Assembly: GCA_016271365.2 (NCBI GenBank)
Contig: CM057449.1
Span: 1,565,768,501 to 1,565,832,500 of the forward strand
From: Neoceratodus forsteri
Taxonomy: Eukaryota; Chordata; Ceratodontiformes; Ceratodontidae
Direction: 5' to 3'
Length of the DNA stretch: 64,000 bases
In this document: one piece after another, positions 32,340 to 43,619 of the stretch
How positions within the stretch are numbered: position 1 is the stretch's first letter
How the letters are laid out: every line of letters begins with the position of its first letter
Made by a program: the position numbers and the translations under genes
Notes under the pieces: generated by a model
Told to the model about the DNA's origin: nothing
The model's database searches: none
The model's input: the letters and a program-made list of their open reading frames with translations, nothing else

Positions 32340-34560
32340 AAACATACAAAAAAGCCAGCAGAAGAAGACCATTTGGTCTATAGAGTCTGCTTGATAAATG
32401 ATGCATGATCCATGGCTTACGCCAATGACCCTGCTCCCCCATGTCATTCCTTCCCTTCCTTCCCTGCTTAACCCCCCACAGTCCCATGGGTTCCCTTTGT
32501 GCTTGTCTCAGGCCCTCTTAAAGGCCCCTACCATCTTTACAGAGACCACCTTTTCTGGCTGCGCATTCCATGTGGTCATCACACTCTGTAAAAAAATGCT
32601 TTCTAACATCCCTCCTAAACCTCCCCCCATCAACATCGAGGTGTGCCCTCTTGTGGTTCTGTTGTCACTCAATTGCCCCTTCAAGTATTTGAAGGTCTCT
32701 ATCATATCCCTCCCCCCCCCCACACTCCTCTATTCCAGGGAGTGCATCCTTAGGGCTCCCAGCCTCTCTTCGTAGGACCTTATTTGCTGACCCATGATCT
32801 TCTTGGTTGCTCTCCGCTGGACCCTCTCCAGCAAGCTGAAGTCTCTCTTGTGGTATGGCTGCCAATACCTTACCCCATATTCTAAATGTGGTCTTACCAT
32901 TGACCTGTACAAGGGCAAAATGACCTCGCTCCACCTACTACTGAATCCCCTGGCTACACACCCCGACATCCTGTTTGCCTTTGCAGCTGCCTTCCTGCAT
33001 TACATGGAGTGTTTCAGGTCTCTAGTAATCACCACACCCAGATCCTTTTCTTCCTCTGAAGCAGCTACCTGGACCCCCCCTCATTAATACCCCATCCTAG
33101 GATTCCTGCCTTGATGTGCATCACTTTGCATTTTTTTGCAGTGAAGCCAAGTTACCAGATTCCTGACCATCTCTTGAGTTTACCGAGGTCTTCCCGCAGA
33201 TCCTGTATCCCTTCCTTTGTGTCCACCCTCCCACAGAGTTTGATGTCATCTGCAAACAGGCACATCTTGCCCTTAATGCCTTCCCCAGTGTCGCATATGA
33301 AGACATTGAACAAAGCTAGACACAGCACTGATCCCTGTGGGACCCTGCTGGTGACCTTCTTGGTGCTGGATAACTCTCCCCCCACCATCACTCTCTGGGT
33401 TCTGCCTCTCAGCCAGCTGCCTACCCACCTTACCATTTTCTCCCTCACCCCTAGATCCACCAGTTTCTTGAGCATCCTCCTATACAGTACAGAATCAAAG
33501 GCCTTGCTGAAGTTCAGGTATATGATGTCCACTGCCTGGCCTCCATCCACTGCCACAGTGATCCAGTCAAAGAATTCAGTCAGGTTCATTTGACATGATC
33601 TGCCTGCCACAAACCCTTGCTGCCTCTCATCCTGAAGACCCTTCTCTTTTATGTACCTCACTAGTCTTTCCTTAAGTATGGTCTCCATGAGTTTACAAAC
33701 TATCAAGGTCAGACTGACTGGCCTGTAGTTCTCTGGGTCATCCTTGGATCCGCTCTTGTGGAGAGGCACCACATGTGCTGTTCTTCAGTCCAGTGGCACC
33801 ACATGCGACTTCAGGAATTTATTGAAGAAATCTGCCAGCGGCCCCACAAGCTTCTCTGATAGCTCTTTTAGCACCCTAGGGTGTATACCATTTGGTCCTG
33901 GGGATTTGTCCACCTTCACTGCCAGCAACCCCTCCTTCACTCTTTCAATCTCAGTTACTGCATCTGTCCCCCTCTCCCCCTCCCTCCATCTCCCCTTGGG
34001 TGGCACTGGCCCATCTTTTTCCCTTGTAAAGACAGAGCAGAAGTATTCATTCAATACTTCCGCCTTGCTCAATTCTTCCTTTACCTAACCATCCCCCTTC
34101 CTTAGCCAAACTATTCCATCCTTTTAGTCTCTCTTTTCGCTTATGTAGTGAAAGAAGGCCTTCTCCCCCCTTCTTGATCCCTTCAGCTGTTTGAAGCTCT
34201 TTCTGCACCTTAGCATGCTGTACCACCCTTCTTGCCTCTCTAACCAACCTCTGGTACTCTTCCTTATTCCCTGTGGTTCTCCTGAACTTTCTGTAGGCCA
34301 CCTTCTTTTCCTTCATCACTCTGGCTAGCTCGTAGTTAAACCAGATGGGTGATCAGCCCCCGATTTCTTCCCCCTAAGCCTGATACAATCCGCTGTTAGA
34401 AAAATCTCTCTGATGATAGCCTATGTTTATGGCCTATGTTTGGTCCACCCCCATGTCCTCTTTAATGCCCATTAAGTGTGACCTTAGCTCCTCTCCCATC
34501 ATCTTGAAATTAGCCCTCCTGAAATTCAGTGTTTTAGTCTTGGTGGGGATGTCTTGGTTA
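32340..34560 (-). mobile_element. CR1/L2-type LINE, family D (5' truncated)
   Basis: The minus strand is related to family A but distinct. In order it carries a region corresponding to the EN-RT linker (34319-34047), RT blocks NEYFCSVFTREKDG, HPRVLKELSEKLV, ENYRPVSLTLIVCKLMETIL, IIYLNFSKAFDSVLYRR, SRVPQGSVLCLALFNVFI and LFADDIKLCGR, then thumb and C-terminal blocks down to 32508. The 3' end lies near 32340, with CAAATGGTCTTCTTCTGCTG on the minus strand. Several frames are needed, so it is inactive. Confidence 0.88.
33152..33772 (-). pseudogene. LINE family D reverse transcriptase fragment
   Basis: The 206 codons cover PLHKSGSKDDPENYRP through FADDIKLCGRVDTKEGIQDL. Motif A Asp is replaced (YLNFSKAFD instead of YLDFSKAFD), so the first catalytic residue is lost. 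FADD is kept. The upstream thumb/fingers coding continues in another frame at 34072-33785. Confidence 0.87.
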
Positions 34561-34879
34561 GTTACATGCTAAATTTGCTTTTCTAGGTGATTCCTATTTT
34601 TTTTTTTTTTACCTAACCCTTTTTCAGTTTTACAGTGCTATTACTAAGCCAAATGATGCGGACATCTTTTTTTCTTGAGAATAAAGTTATTTAAATCATT
34701 TATAAAATACCCAAATTCTGGTTGCACTTGACAGTTTTACTAGCAAATCAAACTGGAATATGTCTGGAATAGCACTGTGGACTTAAAAAGGAACTGGATC
34801 AAGGAAAATATATAACTGTATACTGCACATTTTAGAAAACAAATAACTTGTTTATTATATATCCTTGTATACTATTTTT
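34561..34879. other. AT-rich DNA, no gene seen
   Basis: A T run near 34600 and otherwise unremarkable sequence. Confidence 0.4.
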
Positions 34880-35065
34880 AGCAGCTGCAGTATAACACTG
34901 TGGTTTATGGTACTGAGCTGCAAACCTGGAGACCTGTGTTTGAATCCCACAGCCCCCACTTGCATACTGTGTGACCCTGAGCAAGTCACTTAACTTCCTT
35001 GTGCTCCAAGGTTGCACCTGGAAACAAGTTTCAGCTTAATGTGCCTTTCCTGGTTAAACAATTAC
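34880..35065 (+). repeat. MIR-like tRNA-derived SINE
   Basis: A degenerate tRNA-like head with a B-box-like GTTTGAATCCC (34938) is followed by CTGTGTGACCCTGAGCAAGT then CACTTAAC, the CORE/MIR-type central segment. The tail CACCTGGAAACAAG...TGCCTTTCCTGGTTAAA resembles the 3' end of the family E LINE at 39015-39070. The SINE has no coding capacity and would rely on that LINE for mobilisation (inference). Confidence 0.75.
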
Positions 35066-35344
35066 CCCTCATAGTATTTCCCTGTCTCCCCAAAATCACA
35101 TTTGTAAATGAGATTTCTTTTATCTCTGTGTTGTTAACTGGTAAAACAAATGCAATAAATAACTTGACGGAACCTAGAAAAGCAAATTTAACTGGTACTG
35201 TATGTTAACATTTTTGTTGAACTTCTGCTATAAATATTGTCTCTTACTGTCTTTGCTGACATAACAAATGGCTATGCAGGTGGAGCAGTGCATGATCAGT
35301 CATGAAAAGGGGTGTAGCTAGGAGCTAGTTTATCATCTTTTCAA
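35066..35344. other. No gene seen
   Basis: AT-rich unique-looking sequence between the SINE and the next LINE. Confidence 0.4.
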
Positions 35345-35935
35345 ATTTGTACTCCAGGGTTCACAGAATCACAGAAATTTGACAGCAGAAAAGGATCACA
35401 CCGGCCCATCCAGTCTGCTCTTATATCCCCCCCCTTCAAGTTTTCACTTTTATTTCAAGTTTACCAAATTTCCATCAGCAGTATATATAACAATTTGGGA
35501 ATCAACACATATAGTTAGCAACTCATTAATATAAAGTGAAAACAACATGAGACCCAAAATTGATCCCTGTGGGACCCCACAACGAACATCCCTTACTTCT
35601 GATACCACACCATTCACCCGAACCTGTTGTTTCCTTCCTGACAAGTAACTATGCACCCAGTTCACTATGGGGTCCCCAAAGCCCATATCCATCAACTTTG
35701 TTTCTAGCAACTGGTGGACCACGAGATCAAAGGCCTTGTTCAGGTCCACGAACACTGCACCTATATACAAACCTTCCTTCATAAATTCCTGCAGCTTGTT
35801 GGTAAACCTGACCAAGGCCATCGTCGTGCCCCATCCACCCCTGAAACCATGCTGTGAAAATGTAAGTATACTATACTTCTCCAAATATGCCGTCATCTGT
35901 ATGGACTCACTAGCACACTGAATCCTGTAACATTT
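35345..35935 (-). mobile_element. LINE family G fragment (CR1-group RT)
   Basis: The minus strand contains QHGFRGGWGTTMALVRFTNK, AVFVDLNKAFDLVVHQ (motif A), RCGVPQGSILGLMLFSLYIN (motif B) and a damaged motif C (VIYTADGN in place of IYADDTN). It jumps directly to a 3' end (35345-35440), so an internal deletion removed the C-terminal part. Its other side is cut at 35935 by an L1/Tx1-type copy. Confidence 0.82.
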
Positions 35936-37262
35936 GTATGGACAGAGCCATAGACTCTCAGTTCTGGAACTCTTTTGTAAACTCATTTGCATATAGAGAT
36001 GTTAATTACATAACGAAAGCAAGTATACCTATTTTCATCTGTCAAATGTTGGAGGGTATGACATTCAAAGACAATTATCACACCTTCACCCAAGAAATAA
36101 CTCAGGACTTCTCTAGGTGGGGAACCCTGTCACTTGGCCTCTCACACAGAATTGAGGTGGTATGGATGGTGACCCTACCAAGGGAATTTTGTTTCAAAAT
36201 GTCCCTCTGCATATTCCTGAGACCATTTGGAGACTATGGAATAGAAACATTTCCTCTTTTATATGGGTGGGTCAACGGCCACACATTAAATTGCAAACTC
36301 TGCACCTTTCCAAGAGACCAGGGTGGCCTCTCTTTACCTGACCAGCACCTTTACTGTTGGGCAGCGCAGATTAGATTTATGTTTTACAGACACCTGGGCT
36401 CTATGCCCAATGCTTGGCTGGAACTTGAGAGGGAGTATCTCCTGAACCAAGACTACTTTCATACCATGTGTAATTCTGCACCCCCATGAAGTCCAAAGGG
36501 TGAGCAACTCCTGGCTACTGCATTAACTTTGAACATGGTACTCTATTAGAAAGGCCCTTCATCTTACTCCATTTCTTATGCTGCTGTGTTAAAAACTTTC
36601 CTTCCACTCATATGGACCCCGAATACCGCTTCTGGGAAAGATATGCCCTCCACTATATCACACAACTTATCTCAGATTCTGGGACCCTCTCTTTTGCTGA
36701 GGTACAAACTACATTTGGCCTCTGATGGCAGGAGTTCTTCTGATTTCTCCAAATTCATCACTATATACAATCATTACAAGCAGGGGCCCAGACTACGGCC
36801 TTGCACACAGGTATCACACACTACTTCCTGATGTTCTTTAAAACAGGAGTATTCCCTCATACGATCTCCTGCATTTACAAAGCACTGTGGGACTCCTCTG
36901 GGAAACCTCTTTAGAAATAACCCTCCTGTGGGAGGGGGGAGTTGGCTATCCCTCTCCAATTGGAGACCTGGCAGAGAGCATGCTTAGCCTCCTCCAAGGT
37001 GACCAGCTCCCACTACTGGAGGGAGTACAGCTGGAAACACCTCTTTAGATATTTCCAGACCCTGGAAATATTAGCACATTATTCGGTGCCTCCTTCTGCC
37101 TTCTGCTAGAGAAACTGTGGGTAGCCCCGAGCGACCCCCACACACGTAATGTGGGCATGCTTGGCACTTACCCCCTTTTTTTTAGAGTCCTGGACATTGA
37201 GCTGCCAAATCTCAATAGTAGGCCATTTCAGCTGATGGCAGAAATTTTCCTACTGCTAAAGT
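35936..37262 (+). mobile_element. L1/Tx1-type LINE, C-terminal part (proximal piece)
   Basis: Plus-strand frames give MVTLPREFCFKMSLCIFLRP and KLCTFPRDQGGLSLPDQHLY then YCWAAQIRF. This is the classic L1/Tx1 block downstream of the RT (PKxxGGLxLPDxxxYYWAAQL). Downstream broken frames continue the L1 C-terminus to about 37250. The coding sense resumes at 39105, after a family E LINE. Confidence 0.8.
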
Positions 37263-39104
37263 ATCCACCGGGGTTCAGAAACCAAAACTCATCTAGACTC
37301 CAAGATGTTACACCTGCCTGCCCCTGCCATCGCCACTGCCCTGGCAGACCTAGTCAATCTGTCTTTCACCCTGTCATCAATCCCCTTGGAATGGAAGCAT
37401 GCAACAGTCATACCCCTCCCTAAGGGTGGTGACCCTGTGGTCCCAGGCAACTATCGCCCCATTTCCCTTCTACCTATTCTGGCTAAACTCCAGGAGCACC
37501 TTGTACTCACTCAGCTCTCCCCCTTTCTCAACTCCTCCTCCTCCTTTTTCTCCCCCTATCGGTTTGACTTCAGGAAGGATTGCTCCACTGCCACTTCACT
37601 CTTACGCCTCACAGACTCCATCCTTGATGGCATGGACAAGGGCCACATCACCTCTGCTATTTTCATAGACCTGGCAAAGGCTTTTAACACTGTCTCCCAT
37701 GCTCTCCTCCTTACCAAACTCCCCCTTGCAGGTCACTCCACCCCAGTCACTAATTGGTTCCACTTCTACCTGGTAGGTTGCTCCCAATCTGTGAAAACTG
37801 GATGCTCCACATCCTCTTCCCTCCCAGTCAACTCTGGCATCCCCCAATGATCTGTCCTTGGGCAGCTTCTTTTCTCCATCTTCCTAAATGATCTGCCAAC
37901 TCCCTGCCCCCACTTCTCCATCCACATGTATGCAGAAAAATACGGTTCTGTATGCCTCAAACCCCTCAACCGCTGCAGTAGCAACCAGGTTACAGTGGGA
38001 CTTCAGTGATGTTCAGCTCTGGTTTTGCACAACTAGCTTTCTCTGAACGCCAAGAAGACCATCTCCATGACCTTCGGCATGAGGCAGAGGCTCTCTCGGC
38101 TCCCTTCTTTCCACACCCTGGATGGGACCACATTGGAGGCTTGCTTCTCCTTCAGATATCTTGGGGTCTGGCTTCACCAGCACCTGGATTTTTCTGTGCA
38201 TATCAATGCCATCCATAAAAAGCTCCATCCAAAGCCAGGCAGCCTCTATCTTAACCGAGGATGCATCCTGCAGCCTGCCCACCGCAAACTGGTACAGAAA
38301 ATGATCCTCCCTATATTCGACTATGGTGACATAGTCTATAATGCCGCTCCCAAGTCCACCCTAGCCAGACTGGACCCTCTTTTTCACTCTTTCTGCAGAT
38401 TCACCTTAGATCACCTGCCACCCACCACTGTGAGCTTTACCAATCACTTAATCTGCCCTCAATCCACGACTGCTGCCAGTCCCTTTGTGCTAAGTTCATG
38501 GACAAATACTGGTCCTTGACTCTACCCCCTATCTCGCCTCCATTATAGATACTCCTGCCCCTACGTCTTACTCCCTCAGAAATACTGATGCTCGCCTCCT
38601 GGCTGTTCCAAGCATGTCCTCCTCAATTGGCCAAACAGCTTTCTGTTACCGCATGCCTAAATTGTGGAGCTCCCTCCCCACTGGTGTCTGACACATGCCC
38701 TCCTCCCAACTCCTTAGCTCCCTCATCAATGCCCACTTCTCCTCATCATGTGTTTGTGGCTAGGATTGATTCACCTCCCACCCACCCCACATAGCCTTTC
38801 CCTTTTCCCCTTTACTGGTCCACATAACTACCTCACACAGTCATGTATGCATTTCAATATTTTTTTTTCTTAACCTACTTTTGCCTAAATCATCTTGCCT
38901 CTGTTTTCACTTCAAATTGTACTATTTGAATCTCTGTAGTAATTCTATATATCTATGTCTTTATATATTATGTAATTGTATTACTCTTTGTTACTCCCCC
39001 ATGTCCCCTTTCCCCAGGACGCACCTGGAATCAAGCTGTTCTGTGTTCAGTGTGCCTTCCTGGTAAAACTTTTAAATAAATACAAACATAAATAAAATGT
39101 CTTC
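37263..39104 (+). mobile_element. LINE family E (L2-like), copy inserted in the L1/Tx1 element
   Basis: Broken frames give IPLEWKHATVIPLPKGGDP, GNYRPISLLPILAKLQEHLV, FRKDCSTATSLLRLTDSILD, AIFIDLAKAFNTVSHALLLT (motif A, D kept), a damaged GIPQ motif and a damaged YADD (YAEK). C-terminal blocks FRYLGVWLHQHLDFS, ILPIFDYGDIVYNAA and RNTDARLLAVPSM follow. It ends with a family 3' end and an AAATAAATACAAACATAAAT tail. It lacks its endonuclease and is inactive. Its 5' boundary is approximate. Confidence 0.85.
37305..37850 (+). pseudogene. LINE family E reverse transcriptase fragment
   Basis: 181 codons cover the fingers and palm up to the stop at the position of the GIPQ-S motif. The replacement that creates TGA just after VNSGIPQ inactivates it. 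Confidence 0.85.
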
Positions 39105-39480
39105 CTGGCATGTAATCACAGTGGCCAAGAAGGTCATAACCCAACTCTGGCTGATCGTTCAGGCACCAGACATCCCTGGTTGGAGCCAACTACTAAGTAA
39201 AATTTATCAGATGGAAGAGCTCACATTCTCCTTGAATGGCCACTTGGAAAGCCACTCTTCAGGATGTAATAATTGGCTTCTATGTGCTATGTCAAAAGAC
39301 TCAACACTGTCCCCTTAGACAGTGAGGGTCAAATACTGACCAGGCTGATGACTCCTCTTTGCCACTATATCCCTGCTCATCCTATCATTGACATGCCCAC
39401 CAGACGGAGACTAAGCCTGCTGGGCTCCCCCCATTAGTTAAGACCTAATGATCTCCCTTTCCTGCCGTGATCCCTCTCAC
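39105..39480 (+). mobile_element. L1/Tx1-type LINE, distal C-terminal piece
   Basis: SSWHVITVAKKVITQLWLIV and QLLSKIYQMEELTFSLNGHL are the terminal L1/Tx1 blocks (ARKxIxxxWL...YxMExxTFSL). They continue the element interrupted at 37262. The 3' end is estimated. Confidence 0.78.
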
Positions 39481-40744
39481 TCCCTTTCCTCACACCACAT
39501 GATGGAAAAACTTTAAGGGGGCTGTCTGAAAGCTAAAATTAATCAGAATTCTGCTAGCCAGCATAGTGGCCTTCCTCAGAGCTGTATCTAAGAAGGGAGG
39601 CCTCTTCACAGAAGAATACTTGCTATCACAGGTTGTCCACATTTTACATTCAGGAACTTTCTGTATATTTTTTAGCAACCCAGTGGTGTCACCAGGCTGT
39701 TTAAGAAGGGGCTATAGCCCCCCCCCCCCAGTGTGTAAGCCAAAGCCCCCTCAATAATTGTGAAAATAAAATAAAATAAAACAGTGCCCTCCACCTTACC
39801 TGTACAAGCTGCAGTTGTTCTCAAGAAGTTGTGAACAGCATTAATTTGCACCTGCATTAATGTAATTAGTGCCTGCTGCTTTACAAAGCAGACAGTTAGA
39901 AGCACTTTCTGTAAACCCTGAGTCTGCAGTAGTGTCAGTGGAGCGGGGAGGGAAGGAAACAAGCTCTTGAATGCTGTGTGAGCCATCAGTGTCTGAGCAT
40001 GCACTACGGAAGGGGGGGAGAGCAAACTTCAAAGTTTCAAGTGCTCTGTGTCAGATGCAGTATCAGCAAAGGGAAACTGAGCTTTGAAAGTCTGAAACGC
40101 CATCTAAGCCAGCAGCAGAGTCACGTGTGGCTGTTTACAATGGTAACCTGGGGCAGTGAGCTCTTACATGCCATTTCAGTAGCTGAGCCAGTGAGCAGCA
40201 TGCATGTTTCAAGGGGAGGGTCCCTGCTGAACCGCTTCTCACACTAAACATCAGCCTGCAGGAGAAATGTGACCCTTCCTCACTCCTAGAGGCATCTGTA
40301 GTTGTTTTTATTTTCACTGCTGAGCTTTTGTAGTCAAGACATCTTAAACAGATAAATCAGTCATTGGCCCTCAAAATGTGGGATAGTGATCAGACATGGA
40401 GGTACTAGCTCAAAACACTGAAAACTAGTGCCTTTTAATGTTTGATGTGTGCCTGCACACCAAATGTTTTGCTACATTGAAAGGGGATTACAGGGGGATG
40501 TCACTGCCAAGCCCCTTTCAGTTGAAAATAGCAGGGGCTCAGCAGTCTAGACCAATGACCATGCACTGTGGTCTTGACATCCCTTGCTGCTTGCTGGGCA
40601 GAAATTGCATGTATTTCAAAGGACTCAAAACTTCTCCAATCAGAAGGCTTTGGTCCTTTGATTTGCTTGAAGCCAACTGGTCGGTAAGCTGCTGATCGAC
40701 TGTCAACACCAGCAGCCTGTCTTTGTTACTGGCCACTGTACCTG
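39481..40744. other. No gene recognised
   Basis: A C run at 39720-39729 and an AAAAT-type repeat (39766-39781) are the only features seen. Confidence 0.45.
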
Positions 40745-41030
40745 AGTTCGGTGAAATAGGTTTTAAGGTAGTAGAAAGAAAGCTGAACTCAGGAACCTAA
40801 TTAGTTTTTGAAATGAGGGCTAGAATGTATGTTAATCATGCTCTGAAAGTGGAGCTGTGATACTGGGTATGTGCATATGCATATGTGTATGCCCAGTGTC
40901 ATGGCTCTACTTTTGTAGTGTGATTTATGTACCTGTTGGCCCTTGTTTTAAAAAAAACTAACCAGGTGCTTGAGTTCAGCTTTCTTTCTACCACCTAAAA
41001 CATATTTGTCTGAACTTGGGTAACCTTTGT
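40745..41030. repeat. Foldback element with about 140-bp arms
   Basis: The left arm (GAGTTCGGTGAAATAGG..., AGAAAGAAAGCTGAACTCA) is the imperfect reverse complement of the right arm (TGAGTTCAGCTTTCTTTCT..., GAACTTGGG). The centre lies near 40880 around GCATATGCATATGTG. No open frame is present. It is probably a palindromic non-autonomous DNA element. Confidence 0.82.
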
Positions 41031-41489
41031 TTTTTGTAATGTAAGTGGAGCGGGGTGCCCACCCCCACTACCACTTCTTCCCCCCATCCCCTCCAAGTGG
41101 CTGTCCCACCCATCCTTCCCATATTTATACTTATAAATTTGTCATGTAAATGGAGCGGTCAGCCCACCCCCGCTACTGCTTCTCTTGACAACCTCTCCCC
41201 TCCAGGTCACCCACTACTGTTCTCTAACAAACCTGACACTGGTGTGCCCAATCCCAGTGTCAGAATGCAGTTCATCCCCAGTGTTTTTTTTAACCCTGTA
41301 AAAAAGAAAACCATCCATTGATGTCTGTTGCGCCATTATGTCCTTCCCCACCCCTCCAAGCCCTTACTTACTCACCGGGGGTCCAACATCATAATCCTTT
41401 CTGGACTGCAGACACATCTTCAGTCTTCAAAGCTGGACCACAAGCTGTGGAAATCAGGCATGTGGTTCAATGTATTTTAACGGAGTTTT

Positions 41490-41986
41490 GAACCTAGTGG
41501 CATAACTTGGCCATTTTTGCCCCAGATTTTCAACATTCCTTTTTTGGGACCCCACCACATAAACAATGACAGTGAAGTTAGGAAAATCTGTCCCAAAAGG
41601 TGGTTTCGTAGTCACTGTGCAAAATCACCTTACGGGCAGGAGTTGAAAATTTTCTCCACCCTTGTTCATGAGGTGGGGTCTTAAGAAGACTATGTTGAAA
41701 ATTTAGCATACAAATATTTAAAAAAAAAAAACAAAGTTACAAGCCTACACTTAAATTTGCGAACACAGGCTCGTAACTTTGCCATTTTCAATATTTTGAC
41801 TCCAAATTTTCAACATAGCCATTTCTTCACAGCACCTCATGAATGTGACAGCTGTCATTTTTCAAATCCTGGCCAAAATGTGTTTTCTTACCTGTGGCAT
41901 GGAATGATGTTTTGGTAGCTCGGAATGAGATTTTGGCAGGGATTTGAACATTTTCACCTACTGGTTTCATTAGGTGGGGTTATAAG
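41490..41986. repeat. Palindromic repeat family, left flank of the DIRS insertion
   Basis: Words such as CAGATTTTCAACAT, GGGACCCCAC, CATGAGGTGGGGTC and ATGTTGAAAATTT occur in both orientations, as in the array at 63060-63775. The unit breaks at the DIRS element and continues from 47513. Confidence 0.75.
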
Positions 41987-42027
41987 AAAAAATTACTCAC
42001 CTTAGTAATGTTGTTTCTTCTAATGGA

Positions 42028-42172
42028 GTCTTGCTATATTATGACAATTGCAGTATGACCGCAGGTTAGAACTGCTCCGGAGGTGAAATAGTTAACTTTC
42101 CATGCAGGCATGGAACTTAGAGTGCGAGCTTGGTTGAAAACTCTGTCTATTGTGCTTCAAACGCAAACTGTC
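42028..42172. repeat. DIRS 3' inverted terminal repeat
   Basis: It runs from GTCTTGCTATATTATGACAA to CAAACGCAAACTGTC and is the inverted copy of 47352-47496, about 95 percent identical by eye. Confidence 0.93.
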
Positions 42173-42434
42173 AGATCTTTACGAGCTAAAACACACTAAG
42201 GTTCTGTGTGGAAGCTGTAAACCTACACTAGCCAACTGGCTACTAACATAAACACTCATTTTTGGCCTAAAACAAAGACTCAAGTCAGGAGACCCAAAAT
42301 GCAAACACAACACCAATTCACCCAAAAGGTAGGTGAAAAACAACAAGGTGATCATCAAAAAGTGCAACCCTGTACTGCCCACCCACATCCCCAAAACAGA
42401 GGTTCTAGAGGGGCAGGCAGGAGGAGGTTCATAA

Positions 42435-42525
42435 TAGCAAGACTCCATTAGAAGAAACAACATTACTAAGGTGAGTAATTTTTCTTCAAACAATATGAAG
42501 TCTTGCTATATTATGACAATTGCAG
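42435..42525. repeat. DIRS internal complementary region
   Basis: The left half is the exact complement of the outer left end (41991-42037, ACTCACCTTAGTAATGTTGT). The right half, CTTCAAACAATATGAAG then TCTTGCTATATTATGAC, is the complement of the outer right end (47476-47512). This is the expected end-to-end junction sequence. Confidence 0.92.
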
Positions 42526-42559
42526 ACTACACAGCAGTACCCATGGAGGAGGGACAGAA

Positions 42560-43618
42560 CCTACCTAGGAAATAGGCTCTGGTTAACAGCTGTGTTAAAC
42601 CCAGCATCACCCTAGCCTGGATGTCCAGGGAGTAATGCTTGGCAAAGTGTGAACTGTTTTCCAGGTAGCTGCTTGACATATTTCTAGAATAGGAATGTCT
42701 CTGGCAGCAGCCAGAGAAGCAGCTGTACCTCTGGTAGAGTGAGCCCTCAGGCCTGAGGGGGGAACTTTACCCAACTTCTCATAGTAGAATTGGATTCAAG
42801 AGACAATCCACCTGGCAATGGATCTTTTAGTGGCTGGCTTCCCCTTACCAACTTCACCATAGGTGAGGAACAGTTGCAGGGAGTCAAACCTATGACCCTT
42901 GGTACGCTGCAGCATCCTCTCCCCAGAGGAGGAGTGGTCAGTGAAGTACACTGGAAGTGAAATAGATTGATTAAGGTGGAAATCTGAAACCACCTTAGGC
43001 AGGAACTTTCTGTTAGTCCGAAGGACCACCTTATCTCTGTGAAAAGAGATAAACTCCTGCTCCACTGACAACGCTTGTAATTCACTTATGCATCTGGCAG
43101 AGATGATGGCTACCAAAACACAGTTTTCCAAGTCAAGAACTTGAGCTCAGCTGAAGACAAGGGCTCAAAGGGGTTGCATAAGCTGAGCAATGCAAACATT
43201 AAGATCCCAGGCAGGGCAGGATCCCTGAATGGAGGGTTGGTGAAACAACCCCTTAAAAACTTGGAAAATACAGAATGAGCTGAAAGGGAAGAGGATTTAC
43301 CTGCTGAAATAAAAGCAGACACAGCTGCCAAGTGCACTTTCAGGGTAGCTGGTCTCAGCCCCAAAGAATTCAGGTGGACCATATAATCCAGGACTGTGGG
43401 TAGATCAGCAGAGACTGGGAAATATGTTTTTCCGAGCACCATATGGAAAACCTTTTCCATTTGGAATTGTAAGTAGCCCTGGTGGAAGGCTTCCTTGCGG
43501 CCTTCAATATATCCATTACACCTTGGGAAAGGTGTAAATCAGCAAATTCTAACTTCAAGAACCAAGCCTTGAGATTGAGAGATTTGAGATTCAGGTACCA
43601 GACCCTTTCCCTGGGCAC
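42560..43618 (-). pseudogene. DIRS tyrosine recombinase
   Basis: The protein would integrate the circular DNA copy. Blocks in order are DILKAARKPSTRATYNSKWK, LRPATLKVHLAAVSAFISAG, FEPLSSAELKFLTWKT, ISARCISELQALSV (first catalytic Arg), then RAHSTRGTAASLAAA (H-x2-R at 42741-42730) and TWKTVH...KHY, with the nucleophilic Tyr codon at 42634-42632. The catalytic residues are present, but the frame changes at least three times (about 43480, 43120, 42650). Confidence 0.88.
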
Positions 43619-43619
43619 A

